Source of the DNA: Lactarius indigo
Lineage: Eukaryota > Basidiomycota > Agaricomycetes > Russulales > Russulaceae
Assembly: GCA_025766275.1 (NCBI GenBank)
Contig: JAFKAC010000007.1
Location: 744,001 to 808,000, forward strand
Length of the DNA stretch: 64,000 nucleotides
Reading direction: 5' to 3'
Shown here: in pieces, positions 32,997 to 45,169 of the stretch
Layout of the letters: each line of letters begins with the position of its first letter
How positions within the stretch are numbered: the first letter of the stretch is position 1
Translations under genes and position numbers: made by a program
Notes under the pieces: generated by a model
Databases searched by the model: none
Seen by the model: the letters and a program-made list of their open reading frames with translations, nothing else
Told to the model about the DNA's origin: nothing

Positions 32997-35900
32997 TCAC
33001 GGAAGCACTAAGATGGGCCCAATGCCCCCATTATCGATGGTGCCAGGGGTGTCTTCTGGAGCCGCACCATCAACCACTTCGATGGCAACTTTCTCGCTCC
33101 TGCGCAGGGCAATGACAGGCACCGGCACACCTTCGTCTTCTATCCCCGGTGGCTGTTCAGTTGGCGATGCTGACCCAGCATTCCGCTTGTCCGTGACGCG
33201 AATTTTTGGAATTCGGACAAACCCGCACTCGATCGGCACGAGAGACCACGCAAGTTGTACTTCTGCACTAGGAAGGAGCGTGGGAACGCGTGCGTTGCGC
33301 TGGCCCGCGACGAGGAACGCATCGGCGGCATCCGGCTCGAGTTGCACGGTGAGGCTCGCCGTCCGCGTAGGGGTGGTGGTTGCGTATTGTCAGGTGTGCG
33401 AGGATTGGTTCGTGCAACTTCGCTGACGGAGGGAGCTCGAGTAGGGCAACGATTCCAGGGCGAGGCGGTAGTAGGTCGGGGAGTGGGAATCGACTTGTAC
33501 TAAGCGGACCATGGTCGCCATTTGGCAGTATTCTAAGAAGCGACGGGGTGATAAATATACAACAACCAGACAAGTAAATGTGTTGCTCACCTTCGCCACA
33601 ACAACACGAATTCCCCTGGTCCTGAAACGGCATCATTCTCGCCCGGTTCGTCTTCCAGTGAAAGGTCGACGCGGCACACGGCGGCGAACTCGTCTCCAGG
33701 AAGCCAGTCTGACAGTCATCAGCAGCGTCCGAGGGGCATGAAAGGTAACCAAGTTACCAGAAGTAACATCATCTTCGTCTTCGTCCAGAGAGCATTCAAG
33801 CACTTTGGCGTGAGGTCCATTCTACGACGCGTTGTCAGACGACCACGCCACACGATAACGAGTGATAGCCTGACCTTCCTGGAAAGTCTCACAGTCTCCA
33901 CACTTAACCCCCAGGGTCCTGTGCATGTCATCTGCGCATTGATGAGCGCTTCTCCACCTTCCCCGTCGTCCCAATAATCGCTCTCATATGTACGGAGGTC
34001 GGTCAATCTGGGAAGTGACCTGGTGCTGTGCAAATACTTCACCCCATACTCGACCGACATCGGTGCTACCGTCGGTACGGAAAGCGTACGGAGTACTTCG
34101 CTCGTATCCCGTGAGACGGGCGAGCGAGACTGAATTGAGATGTCCAACACGCGATCTCCCACGCCACCGGTGCTCGTCAGGTAGAGTGTCTTAAGCGTAG
34201 TCGCACCCGGTGCAATAGCTCCAATGGTGATCCCTTTGATGAGGTTCTGCGAATGCTCGTCGTCAACACGGATTTCATTAACTGTGTCACAAATAAGACG
34301 GATTGGTCGGCGTCAATACACAGATTTACGTACCAGCTTCGTCTATTTCGCTTGGCTGAAGAAGAATATCAAGAATCACATCGAGTGCGCGAACGTCTTC
34401 GTTAGTAATGTTGATCACGATCGGATATTCTTCGTCGAGGTACGCAGGGACCTGATATATCAGAGACTACGTTCAGATTATGGGGACGGTATGATACACT
34501 GAGACTACGGTCAGAATCAATGCGGGAGTAACAAAAAGACGATAACCTACTTGACGTCGGCAGCACTTCCACAACGCAGCGGCACAAACTGGACAGGATC
34601 TGCGGAGACAAGCCATCTTGGTGTGAGGGCAGGTCCATCACGCGTGGCAGACAAGTCGATGGGTATTTCGACGGTCCAGTTGCCTTCTCGTAGAGTGAGC
34701 ACGGCGCGCTCTATCTACAATGTAAGGTCAGGAGCTGGAATAGCCACCAGGAGGATGCGAACACACGGCCAATATCACCGGCACGTCGGATGAGACATTG
34801 CCGACGAAAACGATTGTCGCAGCCTTCTCCCATCTCAGATACCCTTGGACCGTTGTAGCAATTTCAAGGGGTAAGTCGCCAAGGTCCACGCGTTGGATTT
34901 TTGCACCATCCACGGCGTCTGCGTTGTGATATACTATAACAGGTTCTTCCTTGTGGGAGAAATAAATTGCAAGAGACGAGAAGGGAAGAGCAGATATGGA
35001 AACGTCGCCCGGAGCCGTTAGAGATAGCTGGAATGCAACACGTTCCTCGACGAACGCTCCACTCGACCAGAATACAACGCTCGCATCGACTTGATGCGCG
35101 TTGGTCAGCACGAATAATGGATTTAAGGGAATACACGTACATATTGGCTCCGAGTCGGATAAGTCAACGGTAAGAGGCACATTGTAAGATGAAGGGACAG
35201 TACTCTGCGCTAGATAAATGATTTGTTCACAAACAGATAGCAATCAATCCTACCTTGAGTACGGCGATGAGGTCCTCCTTGTAATGCTCCTGCATCTCCT
35301 TCGTGTTCGCTTACACCCGAACCTTATCATACTGTTGGCAACGGTATTCCAATACGCAGAGTAGTAAGTGCATACCATGTGCCAGCATCTCTACTAAAAT
35401 TTTCACGCTCAACTCCACGTTGCCGAGTCGTTGTGCACATTTATACCAAGTCGCGAGTAACGGGCGCAGTGTAGTGCCCCATCGTTCCCGTCTGTATGTC
35501 TTGGCAATCCGTTCGAAGAAGCGCACAGCCATGTCGAACTTGCCCGCAGCGTAATACGTCCCTGCAATTCGACCCGCAACGCGCAGTGTCAGTCTACCCT
35601 GGCCATTCCCATTGGACAACGGTGAGTGCTTCTTGAAAAGTTCGTACGCCTTGGTGTACAGCTACGTTCCGCTCCACGCTCAGGGCCGAACACATACAGA
35701 CCTGAGAGAACGCACCTCGAGTACAATCCCGAAGTGATCCACCCTTTTTTCATTGGCAAACCCAGGAATATTCGCGCTGCTCCCTTCAAGGCTCTCTACA
35801 ATGGCGAGGAATTGTGCGTGACGTCGCTCAGTCGCTTGCGCGGCCATATAATAGTAGAAGCCCGGATGTTGGAGCGCGTTCGCGGGGTTAAAGCCTAGCA

Positions 35901-37577
35901 CGCGAAGGGCATCCAGCTCAGCCAGTGCCGACGACGCAGGGCCGGGAATAGCCACAACTGGTTGGTGGGTAGGGAGGATCAAGGTTGATTTCGTGCCCTG
36001 CTCAATCAACTCGGCAAAGGCGCGATGTCTGTGTGAAATTAGAGCTATGTAAGAAAACGCGAAGAGAAAAACAGTAACTCACTGTCTCGCGATCCAGCTC
36101 CAAAACTCAAACGTTTCTTCACCGATTCCCCAACCACGCGAGAAGTCGCTGAATCTCCTTGTGTGGATAGTGTGTTGGGAGAGAGCAAGTGCGTGCTCGT
36201 TGTTGTACAGATAGAGCTTGCAAATCTGCAGAGTTGGAAATCAGGGAGGGATAAAAGCAGAAGAAAGAGTAAATCCCCACACCTTGAGATTGACGCAATC
36301 CGCCAATACTTTAGCTTCTGCCCAACGCTTCGTGCGAGGAGGGAGAATGGCAGTCGAGCCGAACATCGTAAGCAAATTCGAATATGCATCCTGATAGTGC
36401 CTTGCTTCCCATCACCTTTTTCAAATAATACGAGACGGAGACAACGACTTACTTCAAGGCAACCTCGTATTCTCCGCGAAACTCTGCGAAACACGCCATT
36501 TTGTACTCATAGCGCACTGTCCAACCTTCCGGGCGCAGTGGTCGGGCAGGGGCTGTTGTCCCAAGGGGTGGCAAGGGCGGAATGTACGACGAAGCAGCTT
36601 GAGCATGACGATTACGCTTGCGTCTGACGCGCTTAGAGTGCGATGTGTAATACTCGACCGCAGGTTCGTATAGCGCCTGCTGAAGGCTGGAAGAGCTTGA
36701 GTGCTCGATTCGGGAAGACAAAGACGATTAATAGCAAGGAACCTCTTAACAAATTCGCTGAGCTCGCTAGGGCTCACCGGGCTGAGCACAAAGAGTGCTG
36801 CCCGGTAGTCCAATCCGCTCTGTCTTCGAATGAACGTGAGACGTGCGTCCAACGCAGGGTCGTCTGTCGATATAATCTCAAGGGAAGCCGGAATGGTTAT
36901 CAGTGGGACACACCAAGCATCTTCCGGCTGGCCATGAGTACGACAGTAAGCTTAATTCCCCGCTCGCTTGTCGACTTTTTGCGCAGAGCAATCTCAGCTG
37001 ACATCTCAGCATCCTTCCGACGTTCCTCAGCCTCACGATCAGGGTGCGGCGGGTCAAGTGGGGATGCTGGCATGTGATGGGGAGGCGACTCGTACAAACG
37101 AATGAAGAGGATAAACACGGATGGGACGAGGGACGTGTGTTTGCGAACCCAGATGGGTGCGACGAGGCCATCTGGGTGTAATGGGGAGGTAGGGGTTAGC
37201 GGGGAGAGGGGAGAGTGCACGGGACCGTGAGGATCAGGAGATATTGGGATTTTGCGAGGAGGAAAGCGGACAGTCCTACGAGTTACGCTCGGATACCAGG
37301 TGTATCTCCTGGAGAACAAAGCGCACCTTATCCACAGAAACAGCCTTGAAATGTTTTAGATTTCTCAGGCTGCCATATTACAGCTGTTCTTTGAGAAAGT
37401 AGCGCATCCCGCAAACGGACGGTAAGAGACGCGAAGGGGTCCTGGGGAAGGCGGGTAGGTGGTGGTGAGCCCTGGCGCTGTAGACGGGACTGGCTCTGGT
37501 ACGGTGGGAATATCGAGACCCGCAACAAACATAACTGGTGCCAACTGAACTAACAGTTCCGGTGGGTACGAGTTCAT
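32997..37577 (-). CDS. TRAPPC11: Trafficking protein particle complex subunit 11
   Basis: Component of TRAPP complexes acting at ER-Golgi membranes. The start MNSYPPELLVQLAPVMFVAG is the family N-terminus. The foie-gras domain includes QSGLDYRAALFVLSPVSPSE, VRYEYKMACFAEFRGEYEVALK, FEFWSWIARQHRAFAELIEQG, PGFYYYMAAQATERR and LTLRVAGRIAGTYYAAGKFDM. This is followed by RRERWGTTLRPLLATWYKCA and a long beta-rich C-terminus of the gryzun type. The last exon has GFVRIPKIRVTD and stops at 32997. More than fifteen exons with short introns span 4.6 kb. Exons between 33.3 and 35.3 kb were located by frame and splice signals, so single boundaries may be off. Confidence 0.87.
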
Positions 37578-38250
37578 CGTGCTTCACGTTGGAGGGGCAA
37601 GTCAGGCCTAAGGCGACTGGTCCTTCCATTCTAGGGCAATCAATGCGTAACGATGGTTTCAAGTTAACTCAGGGCCGACTTGAATGACCAGATACATTGA
37701 CTCGCTCAGGTTCTGGAAAACATTGAACTAGTGCTAGTGCTAGTCCCTGTGCTGATGCCAATGCTTGGGCAAGCCACTCGCTTCTCACACTTGCTCCGAT
37801 TAGGTGTGTGGCACGGGCCACAATCATTTATCCGTCATTCTCCACATCTAGTTCGTATCAACGGAACTGCACTCTTGCAGTTCTTGGCGGAACTATGATA
37901 GGTTGAACATGCTGCTTCGAGACGGCGCAGACCACTGCTGACCACCACTTATCCAATCGAGTCTGTGGCACAGGGGACAATTATGTTCATTTGCCATATC
38001 ATACCGCCACATCACTCGCAAGTTCTCACGTTATCTGTTCGTTGTCGACTGCGCGCACTAATGGAACTGGTCTTTCTGTCTGAATTTGGTGGGGTGCTAT
38101 TTCGAGACGGCTGACCCCAAGCAACTTTGGTTTAGTGCATCAGGAAGGACGACCCTAAAGTGGGTTCACTGGACTGTGCGCTCCGCCACTCACGGAAGCG
38201 AACATACTCCACATAGCCGCGTAAGCTCAACCCAGCCCCTATCCCATTGA
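37578..38250. promoter_or_regulatory. Metallothionein upstream region with a diverged tandem repeat
   Basis: No coding exon seen. Two related blocks of about 140-165 nt lie in tandem, at about 37796-37935 and 37952-38116. Each has TGTGGCAC then GG then ACAAT, a GGAACTG word, and TTCGAGACGGC followed by ACC. They are the only repeated structure between TRAPPC11 and the metallothionein-like gene, so they may hold duplicated regulatory sites for either one. Confidence 0.5.
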
Positions 38251-38257
38251 TCTGTTC

Positions 38258-38287
38258 TGACGTCATTACCGATTCCTTAGGTATATA
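38258..38287 (+). promoter_or_regulatory. CRE palindrome and TATA box of the metallothionein-like gene
   Basis: TGACGTCA, the full ATF/CREB palindrome, is at 38258-38265. GTATATAAGG follows at 38281-38290, about 75 nt before the start codon. Spacing and order fit a strong inducible core promoter. Factor binding is inferred from the consensus only. Confidence 0.55.
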
Positions 38288-38357
38288 AGGCTTCTGTCTT
38301 TGCCTTTGTTCTACCCAGAACTTGTTCTAAATCCTCGTCTAACAAACAATCTTCGAA

Positions 38358-38592
38358 ATGGCCTGCTCTTGTGCTGAAAGCTGCTCGTACGGCCTTTCGT
38401 AGATGTTTCATTGTCATCTTACTGACCCCCCCCCCTCTGTCGTCAGCTCCTGCAACTCTGCTAGTTGCCAGTGCGCGTCCACTGCCTGCGCCTGCAACAA
38501 CTGCGTCAACCACACCCACACCTCTGCTGTGAGGCATTTTTCCCGTCTATTCTCTTCACTATTACTAAGTATTGTTTCAGTGTTCTCACTAA
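38358..38592 (+). CDS. Metallothionein-like cysteine-rich peptide, 40 residues
   Basis: Predicted metal-chelating cytosolic peptide. Three exons: 38358-38386, 38447-38528 and 38581-38592. The first intron has a GTACGG donor, a CTGAC branch site and a C-rich tract before CAG. The second has GTGAGG, a perfect TACTAAG branch site and TTTCAG, and leaves a last exon of three codons plus stop. The peptide starts MACSCAESC and has ten Cys at residues 3, 5, 9, 12, 17, 19, 24, 26, 29 and 38. They form CxC and CxxC pairs, as in fungal copper metallothioneins, and two His sit in the tail. Too small for ordinary gene finding. A minus-strand frame over the same bases is judged a shadow. Confidence 0.72.
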
Positions 38593-39698
38593 GCGTCAAC
38601 GCTAAGCAGGCGCGTTCCCCGGCTTCTGTACAGTGAAGAGGGAGCGATTGTAAATGGGTGTACCGATTGATGTTTGAATGTTGTGTTCCCGCGCGATGTA
38701 GTTGTTGTCGACAATGGTAGCTGTAAAGTTGTTGGTGATTGACGTGTGAGCGTTTGAGTTTCTGAACAGCATCTTCAAGATTGTGCTAGGGCAACCACCG
38801 TTGATACGATGATAGGATGGTGAATTGATACTTTATGGGCTCAAGCCAATCTGTACTCAATAACACAATCGATTCAATAAGCTTCAATTCAAATACAAGT
38901 GATCTGTTCCCCGTGGGATACTTATTTTCTCATTGTGGAATGGGGAATACAGCTTGAAAGCATATATATATATATGGTCCAAAAGAAAAAAAAAGCTGCT
39001 TGTTAAGGCGAATCGATAGCGAACCAACGATCGCCGATCGCCAGGATGAAAGGAACATTCTTTTCTTTCAAGTGAGAGCTCTGCCTGCGCTATTCAATAT
39101 TCAATCCTTTTAACCTCATCCACGGGACTTTCTTTTAGGTACATCAAACCCGTGCTTCTTTTTCATGTTGCACATTTGATTATATTCATCATATCGTAGT
39201 CACGGTGAACCTGTATAGATCAAACCCTTATGGGCGATTGGGTCTTCTTGGAAGGCACTACTGGCTAGTTTACGGATAACAGTGGGAATTCGACAACCTC
39301 TTCGTGCTGCATCTGTAAAACTGAGTGGTGTTCAGAGCGTCAGAGATGTCCAAAGGGGTCCAGAACTGGTCGAAATAAGTCTCAATCACTCCTGAACGGC
39401 CTGAACACCTGAGTTGCTATGTTGGTGACTCACTTCGTGTTCCGTTCCGGAACTTCTAATGCATTGTGTGAGGAGAAGTACGATTCAGTAGTGTGTGAAT
39501 TAAAGTACTGAAGTGGTGCGACACCAGCGCACACGTGGGAACCTTCCTTCGACCGACTGCTTGCAGGAACCGATGGCGTTAATTATCTAGGGAGGAGATA
39601 GCATTTACATTAGGAGTAATTATTATGTGCACTACTACGTGATTATACTGTAATATTGGCCAGGCTTACTTGAGATTTGCAACTTCGAGGCGACGTCC
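38593..39698. other. Intergenic, no gene seen
   Basis: Contains the metallothionein 3' UTR and A+T-rich DNA with a (TA)n run near 38962 and a following poly-A tract. I see no reading frame or RNA gene that can be supported. Confidence 0.5.
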
Positions 39699-40864
39699 TC
39701 AGATACTTTCTGCATTCCACCCTCCCTCAATGAAGCTCGCTGCGATGTGAAATAGCGCCAAACTCAGAGGGGGAAGTTCCCGGCAGCGGGCGGAGGAAAG
39801 CCTACGGGTAGCTCCAATCACTGAGGGGAAACCATTGATCCGATATCCTAGAGTCTCGAGGACGGGCGTATCAGGATTGTCATCTGCTGCGAAGTACGTA
39901 TCAGGACGGAGGAGGGTCAGGTGTTCGTGCGATAGAGATAGGTGTGGATTCGCTGCGCGAGCGCCGGTGCCTCCAAGCCAAAAGGCGGGGAGACGTCGTA
40001 TCAGCATTAAAACGGTGGGACAGGGACCGCCCAATCGATCCCACAAAAGAGTCCACCGTTCTCACGACAGCAGGTTTGGGGGATTTCGAGATGGGGACGG
40101 AATGGTAGAGGAGAAAGGTGTTCCTTGCTCCGACGGTGGAGCAACACTATGCATATTGGTCGTGAAGATAGGGGTGTTGATATTACTTTTCGGTTTCGAA
40201 TATGTCATATCGGGCGAAATCAGATAGGGCGGAATACTCTCGCCCAAGTGGCGAGTGAGCTTTGAGAGACGTTTGCGTCGCCTGCGTGCCTCTCGCCTCG
40301 CCTCACACTCCTCCCACTCCATGGTGGAAAGAATTAACTCTGAGCTAGAGATGGATGTAAGGGACGACCGCCGTCTCCTAAATGAAGGTCCAAAAGGACT
40401 TGGGCTGTTAGACGGGACTTGTGGGAAACGACGGACACGAGAGTCAACTGGCGCGAGATTCGGTGCCTCGAAAAACAAGACAGGTGACTGGTCATGCGTG
40501 GATGATAATGTGCCCAAACGCGCAAGTTCGGCAGTTGGTGCTGCGTGCACCCTCGCCATCGCTGTCTGGGTCCCGGCGAAGAGCCACTTGGATTGGTTCG
40601 AACGCTGCGCGCGCTAGTTTCTTCGTTAGGCTGATGATAGGACTACGTGGACTACTCTTGAATAACGCCCCGAGACTTTGTTCGTGGAGGTAGTGGGCCA
40701 GGTGGCGGGATGGTTATCTGAGGTACTGGTACTGGGGTCTCGCCTAGTAGCTTTGCCAGTTTGCGGGTTGACCTGACCAGTCGAGAGCGCTGCAAGCCTG
40801 TAAGGCGGGGTAGAGCATCGAAGGAGATGGTTGGGACGTCATAAGGGGGACGAGTCGTAGACAT
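39699..40864 (-). CDS. Uncharacterised basic Ser/Pro-rich fungal protein, paralogue of the 60-61 kb gene
   Basis: No known domain. The start MSTTRPPYDVPTISFDALPR leads into a conserved block RSRLVRSTRKLAKLLGETPV. After an intron a second block reads EARREARRRRKRLSKLTRHLGESIPP, within Ser/Pro-rich disordered sequence. A third reading block (39699-40046) may be the C-terminal exon. The two motifs, R-S-x-R-K-L-x-x-L-L-G-x-T-P and R-R-x-x-K-L-x-x-L-x-R-x-L-G-E, also occur in that order in the gene at 60.2-61.0 kb. The family seems specific to Agaricomycetes. Intron positions and the last exon are uncertain. Confidence 0.55.
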
Positions 40865-41393
40865 TGGCTGAAACTTTAGTAAGGATAGACTAGAAAAGGT
40901 TGGGACGTGGACACGACTCGCGGTACAGTCGAAAAGAAAGGAGCGGCGGAGGTAAAAGAAACAGGTTGGCTGAAGGGCTTGAAACTCGAAAGCTTCGTTC
41001 GTCGGCTTCCCTGGAGGTTGGAGTCTTATAGCACACGCGCCAACAAAGCAAGAGTGGTCTTCCTCGCTAACCGAGGTGCGTTGCCCTCGCACACCACATA
41101 GGTTCCCATCAACTGCGATATCCATCGGAGCCAGATTGCGCCGGGGTTGCACTGACGACCGCAACAGGGTGATAGCATCTCTTGTGCTAGTCAAGGAAAC
41201 TACAAGCAGGCCGCGGATAAGTCAGAGTACGTAGTACACAGCGACCCAAAGGCTGTGTTGCGTCATGGCAAGTCCCAAGTCACCAACTCAGTTGACGTGA
41301 AGGTTCGATGTCGCTCGTTGTCACAGTAACTCATATGGCGCCCCCTGCAGTGCGCGCGCCTGAGACCGATCCACGCTCCTTCGGGACGACGCC

Positions 41394-41479
41394 GTGTCAC
41401 ATGTCACATTTACCACGTGACCCCGATGAAGGCTGGCCACAACTGTAAATTTATCAGTGGTGACATGTGACATGTGACA
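41394..41479. repeat. 14-bp perfect inverted repeat downstream of the RAD1 homologue
   Basis: TGTCACATGTCACA (41395-41408) and its exact reverse complement (41466-41479) are separated by 57 nt. The second arm lies within a short GTGACAT tandem repeat. It lies 30 nt past the nuclease stop codon and could form a long-loop hairpin in the 3' UTR. Confidence 0.6.
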
Positions 41480-41508
41480 TTGTAACTACCGTAACAGTAC
41501 TGGTATGG

Positions 41509-44500
41509 TTATCGCGCTGATGGCTTGGCAATCGCCTCTCCCCAGTGCAGGAACTCCCAGCATGCCTTCCCCGGCTCATTTCCCAAAATATCCTGTACTT
41601 GTTCCAACCTTAGCTCGCATAGCTCACGCACGCTACGAACATGGCCCATCACGTAGCCTGAATTCTTGGCAGTGATACCCGGTAGTGTATTCAGGAGTTC
41701 TTCGGCCGGCTTATGCACACCTTGGCCAGCAGCCGGGTCGCTATCTGCCCCGACAGCCACCGCAGTCGCGTAATCTGGTTCACGAGCGTTGGCTTTGAGA
41801 TCTTTGAATATGTCGGCAGTTGCATAAGGTGATGACGACCACAGGATCCGGACACGAGGGAACGCAAGCGTTAATAATACAAGTTTTTGTTGAATGGATG
41901 GAGCCTGGGGAGATTCCTTGATGCTGCTGTCGCCACCCGTCTTTCTCGGTGGATACTTTCCTGTCGGTTTTACATAAGACTTGACGTCTTGCACAACCTA
42001 CTAGTGTCAGAGAGAGAAAATGGGGGATCGATCAAGGACTTGGCTACATGCCTCTAGCGAGAATGATTTTTGCTCTTCAAATTCGATCAGCAGGATCGGT
42101 TGCTTGTAGTGAACTGACATCAATTCACACTGAGTGTACCTGTAGGGGGTCCGTAAGGCTGTGTGGACGTGATGGGGAGAGGCATCGTACAATCTGCCAC
42201 TGTTGAAACTCGACACTAGGTCGGGTATGCTCTTTCGTTCCACGCATATGTCGGGAGTTAGGATATAATCTCCCACTGTGAGCGTTGCGGGGACAATGGA
42301 CATCTTTGAGGCATGTAATAGGGATGGAAGCGTCGAACGAAATTCGCGCATGTCGACGATAATCTATGGTGTCGTCAATACGTGGTCAGAGTTACGAGGC
42401 AACTTAAAGGGCCATACTCGTGATTGCTCCGCTGAGAGTTCTATCCGCCCTCCGGCGACGCGGGAACTAATTGTCTTGATGATTGCCTCGCCTACGTCGG
42501 ACGCAGCACGATTGCTTTCGTGGATCGGTAGTAACATCGTCTGGAAATGTTTGGTAACATAGTCTTTCACAGAGACCGAAACCTCACCCCGCGTTCTTTG
42601 ATCAGTCTTTCGAATGCGTCCTTCTCCTTGCGAAGGCTTGCAAGGTACTTGTGCTCTTCTGTAGTCATTTGATAGACCATGAAATACACGCGCACGGCAA
42701 GCCCAGGATTCAAAGCCTTGTATACCTGCGTAGCGACTTAGGTACGACCACCCACATAGGAATAAAGAAACGCACTTCAATACGCCGTATGAAGTCCTGG
42801 TTGGGTTCGTACATCACTATGAAACGAGGCCGAAGTTCCGCGAGTAAACGATCGTCGCCGTCGTCTGTATACGCACGAACTACGACCGTCTGAGCAGGGG
42901 CGAGTAGCCCATAGAAGGGTTCAAACTCTGCTTCATCGAGCGGAAGCGAAGTCTCTAACGACAGTGCCAGCGCAAGCTCTGCGTCACCAGATGTATTGGC
43001 CTGAGACCCAAGGCTGAGATGCGTCAATAGCAGCGTCTAACGTGACTTTTTCAAGAAATTGCTCACAACTCGGCGATAACGCTTTCCTCTTCACGAGGCA
43101 AAGGTGGAGCTGGATCTTGGCCCTGAGTCGGCACGTTGATAGTCGCAGGTGCGCCACCACGGATACGACGACGGCTGGCACCCCGCTCCGCCCTATCGCG
43201 ATCTTTCTTTCTTAATGCGGGATTGAGTTCATCTTCGCCACGTGGATCTTGACCAGTATTCGTGGACCGCGATCGGCCCTCATTTGAGCGTGCCGAAAGT
43301 CGGGCCTTCCAAAATAAATGTAACCTAAGTTTGTTTTCTAGCATGCGCCGACCTCGTCGTCCACTTGGAGCATCTGGGTCCATGGACGCTAAGTATTCGC
43401 TCAAAAGCGACGATGTTTGTGCGGAAGAGGTCATCACAAGAATAAGGTTATTGCCGCTGATCGCTGTATGGGGATGTTAACCGGGGTGGTCGCCTGTGGA
43501 TCGGCCTTTGACGCACTTGTCGAGAGAGATTCCTGCCGCATAATTTCCTCTTCGATTTCTTTCAAAGTTTCTGCGAGAAGATGCCATTTGGGCAATTCCT
43601 CGAGCACGGGTTCAAGATTTTTGGGGAGCCAAGCAGGTCTCAAATTTACTTCCGTCGCGCTCTCTCTCGTACTCGTTGTGTCACGCGCACGGTGGACGAT
43701 GCCTTCGGCTTCTTCGAGCGCTTCCCATGCATCTTCGTCGTCAGAAATCTCGACGACATCTTCGGGCGGGGACAAGACATTTCCGGGAGATTCTCGAAGG
43801 ACATAGCACCGCTTTTTGGCGGTTTCGAAAATTATATGAGCAGCATCAGTAAGCAACCACGGTGAATGATTCTGACGGGGGTTTCCAGAAGCGGATTGTG
43901 CATTGGACGCAATGATGGTCTCGAGATATGCATGGAATGCAAGAGGGTCATAATTGAGCAAATATCTTCCTCTTCCAATGAGAAAAAGACAAAATATTAC
44001 ACTGTGGAGCGTACGTGAGGAGCCTTCTTAAGGTTGCGAGGTCATTGACTAGTTGCTTAGTCCGAGGGCCAACTTTGTGCCAGACAGGGTCGAGCTGCCG
44101 GCGGACGATGGCATCAAAGGATCGAAAGTAGGCATTTTCTACGCTTAGGTCATCTAGATCGAGCTGGAAACAACTGAGTTTCCAAGACAAGACAAGAAAA
44201 CCACAAACCATCGTATTCGACCGTTTGAGCTCCGCCAATGTAGTCGACATACACTGCACGAGCGCACTATGTATCTCTTTCATCGATTCGGTCATTGGTT
44301 GGTACAATTCAACGACGTCAGCACGTTTGCGCTCTAGCGAATCCTTCACGGCCTCATGGAAACTGTAACCAGTGTCAAATCCGCAGATAGTCGCAAGCAC
44401 AGGACGGACCGAGGATAGATTAGAACCGTGAAAAGTTGCAGTTCTTTCATGATACTCCTTAGGGGGGAGAGTCCGGAAGTAATATGTTCTGGTTGGTCTG

Positions 44501-45169
44501 AAAACGCTTTCAGGAAACCAGTGTTGTTCTTCTCGCGATAAAGCCGCACAATAAACGCTTCCAGGGATAGTGCAGTCACTCTGCCGACAAAGTTCAGGAC
44601 AGTGCCAGTGGCTAGATGCTATTTGCTCACTTCTCGGCGTGGAGTATCAACAAACCGGTCACAAGTTCCGTTGGGAGATCAGACTGCAACATGTCCACAA
44701 CTAGAATTCGAGAAGTAACAGATATTAGGCCACCGTTCTTATACAGGTCCTGGCTTTTATAGAGTGTTAGCGTGATATACAGCGAAGGAAGCTCAGATAT
44801 TCAACGATGACTCAAACCCCCCGGAAGCATCCACATCTAGGTGCACCCGAAACTCAAACGGAACAAAGGAAAGTTAGGCGAGGAAAGGGTGGCTCACCGA
44901 TCTTTCTTCCCCATCTCGTAGTCCACTGCCCTTAGCCCTGGCTTGCGACAACCCATAATACCTAATTCCTCCCCGATGGCAGCTTCTTCTTCAGACGACG
45001 CGTTGACGAGGAGGACCAGGTTGGTCGGTTGGTCGTATATCTGCATGAGAGTGCAGATAACCTTGCGTAACCCAAGCCCTCGTGCAAGGAGAACGAGCTG
45101 GCTGGTTGAAGGGTCGTGGATATCTTCCAGTATAGCATGATGGAACGAAAGGAGACTCCCGGATGGCAT
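41509..45169 (-). CDS. RAD1: XPF-type structure-specific endonuclease (nucleotide excision repair)
   Basis: Catalytic subunit of the XPF-ERCC1 nuclease, cutting 5' of lesions in nucleotide excision repair. The N-terminus [20 protein letters not shown] and [20 protein letters not shown] belong to the helicase-like domain. RVFHGL/DYV blocks and [20 protein letters not shown] follow, with [17 protein letters not shown]. The nuclease core has [14 protein letters not shown], then [19 protein letters not shown], which keeps the ERKxxxD metal-binding motif, then SFNSGRLY. The C-terminal helix-hairpin-helix part includes [20 protein letters not shown] and DILGN. About ten exons. Not adjacent to an ERCC1 gene here. 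Exon ends are inferred. Confidence 0.9.

Noticed and set aside
38277..38537. Minus-strand 86-residue frame over the metallothionein-like gene
   Set aside because: It is the antisense of the Cys-rich exons. Its Ala/Gly/Val bias is what antisense of TGC/GCC codons gives, and it lacks splice or domain support.
38960..38995. (TA)n and poly-A runs as a transposon end
   Set aside because: Simple-sequence repeats without flanking terminal repeats or coding remnants.
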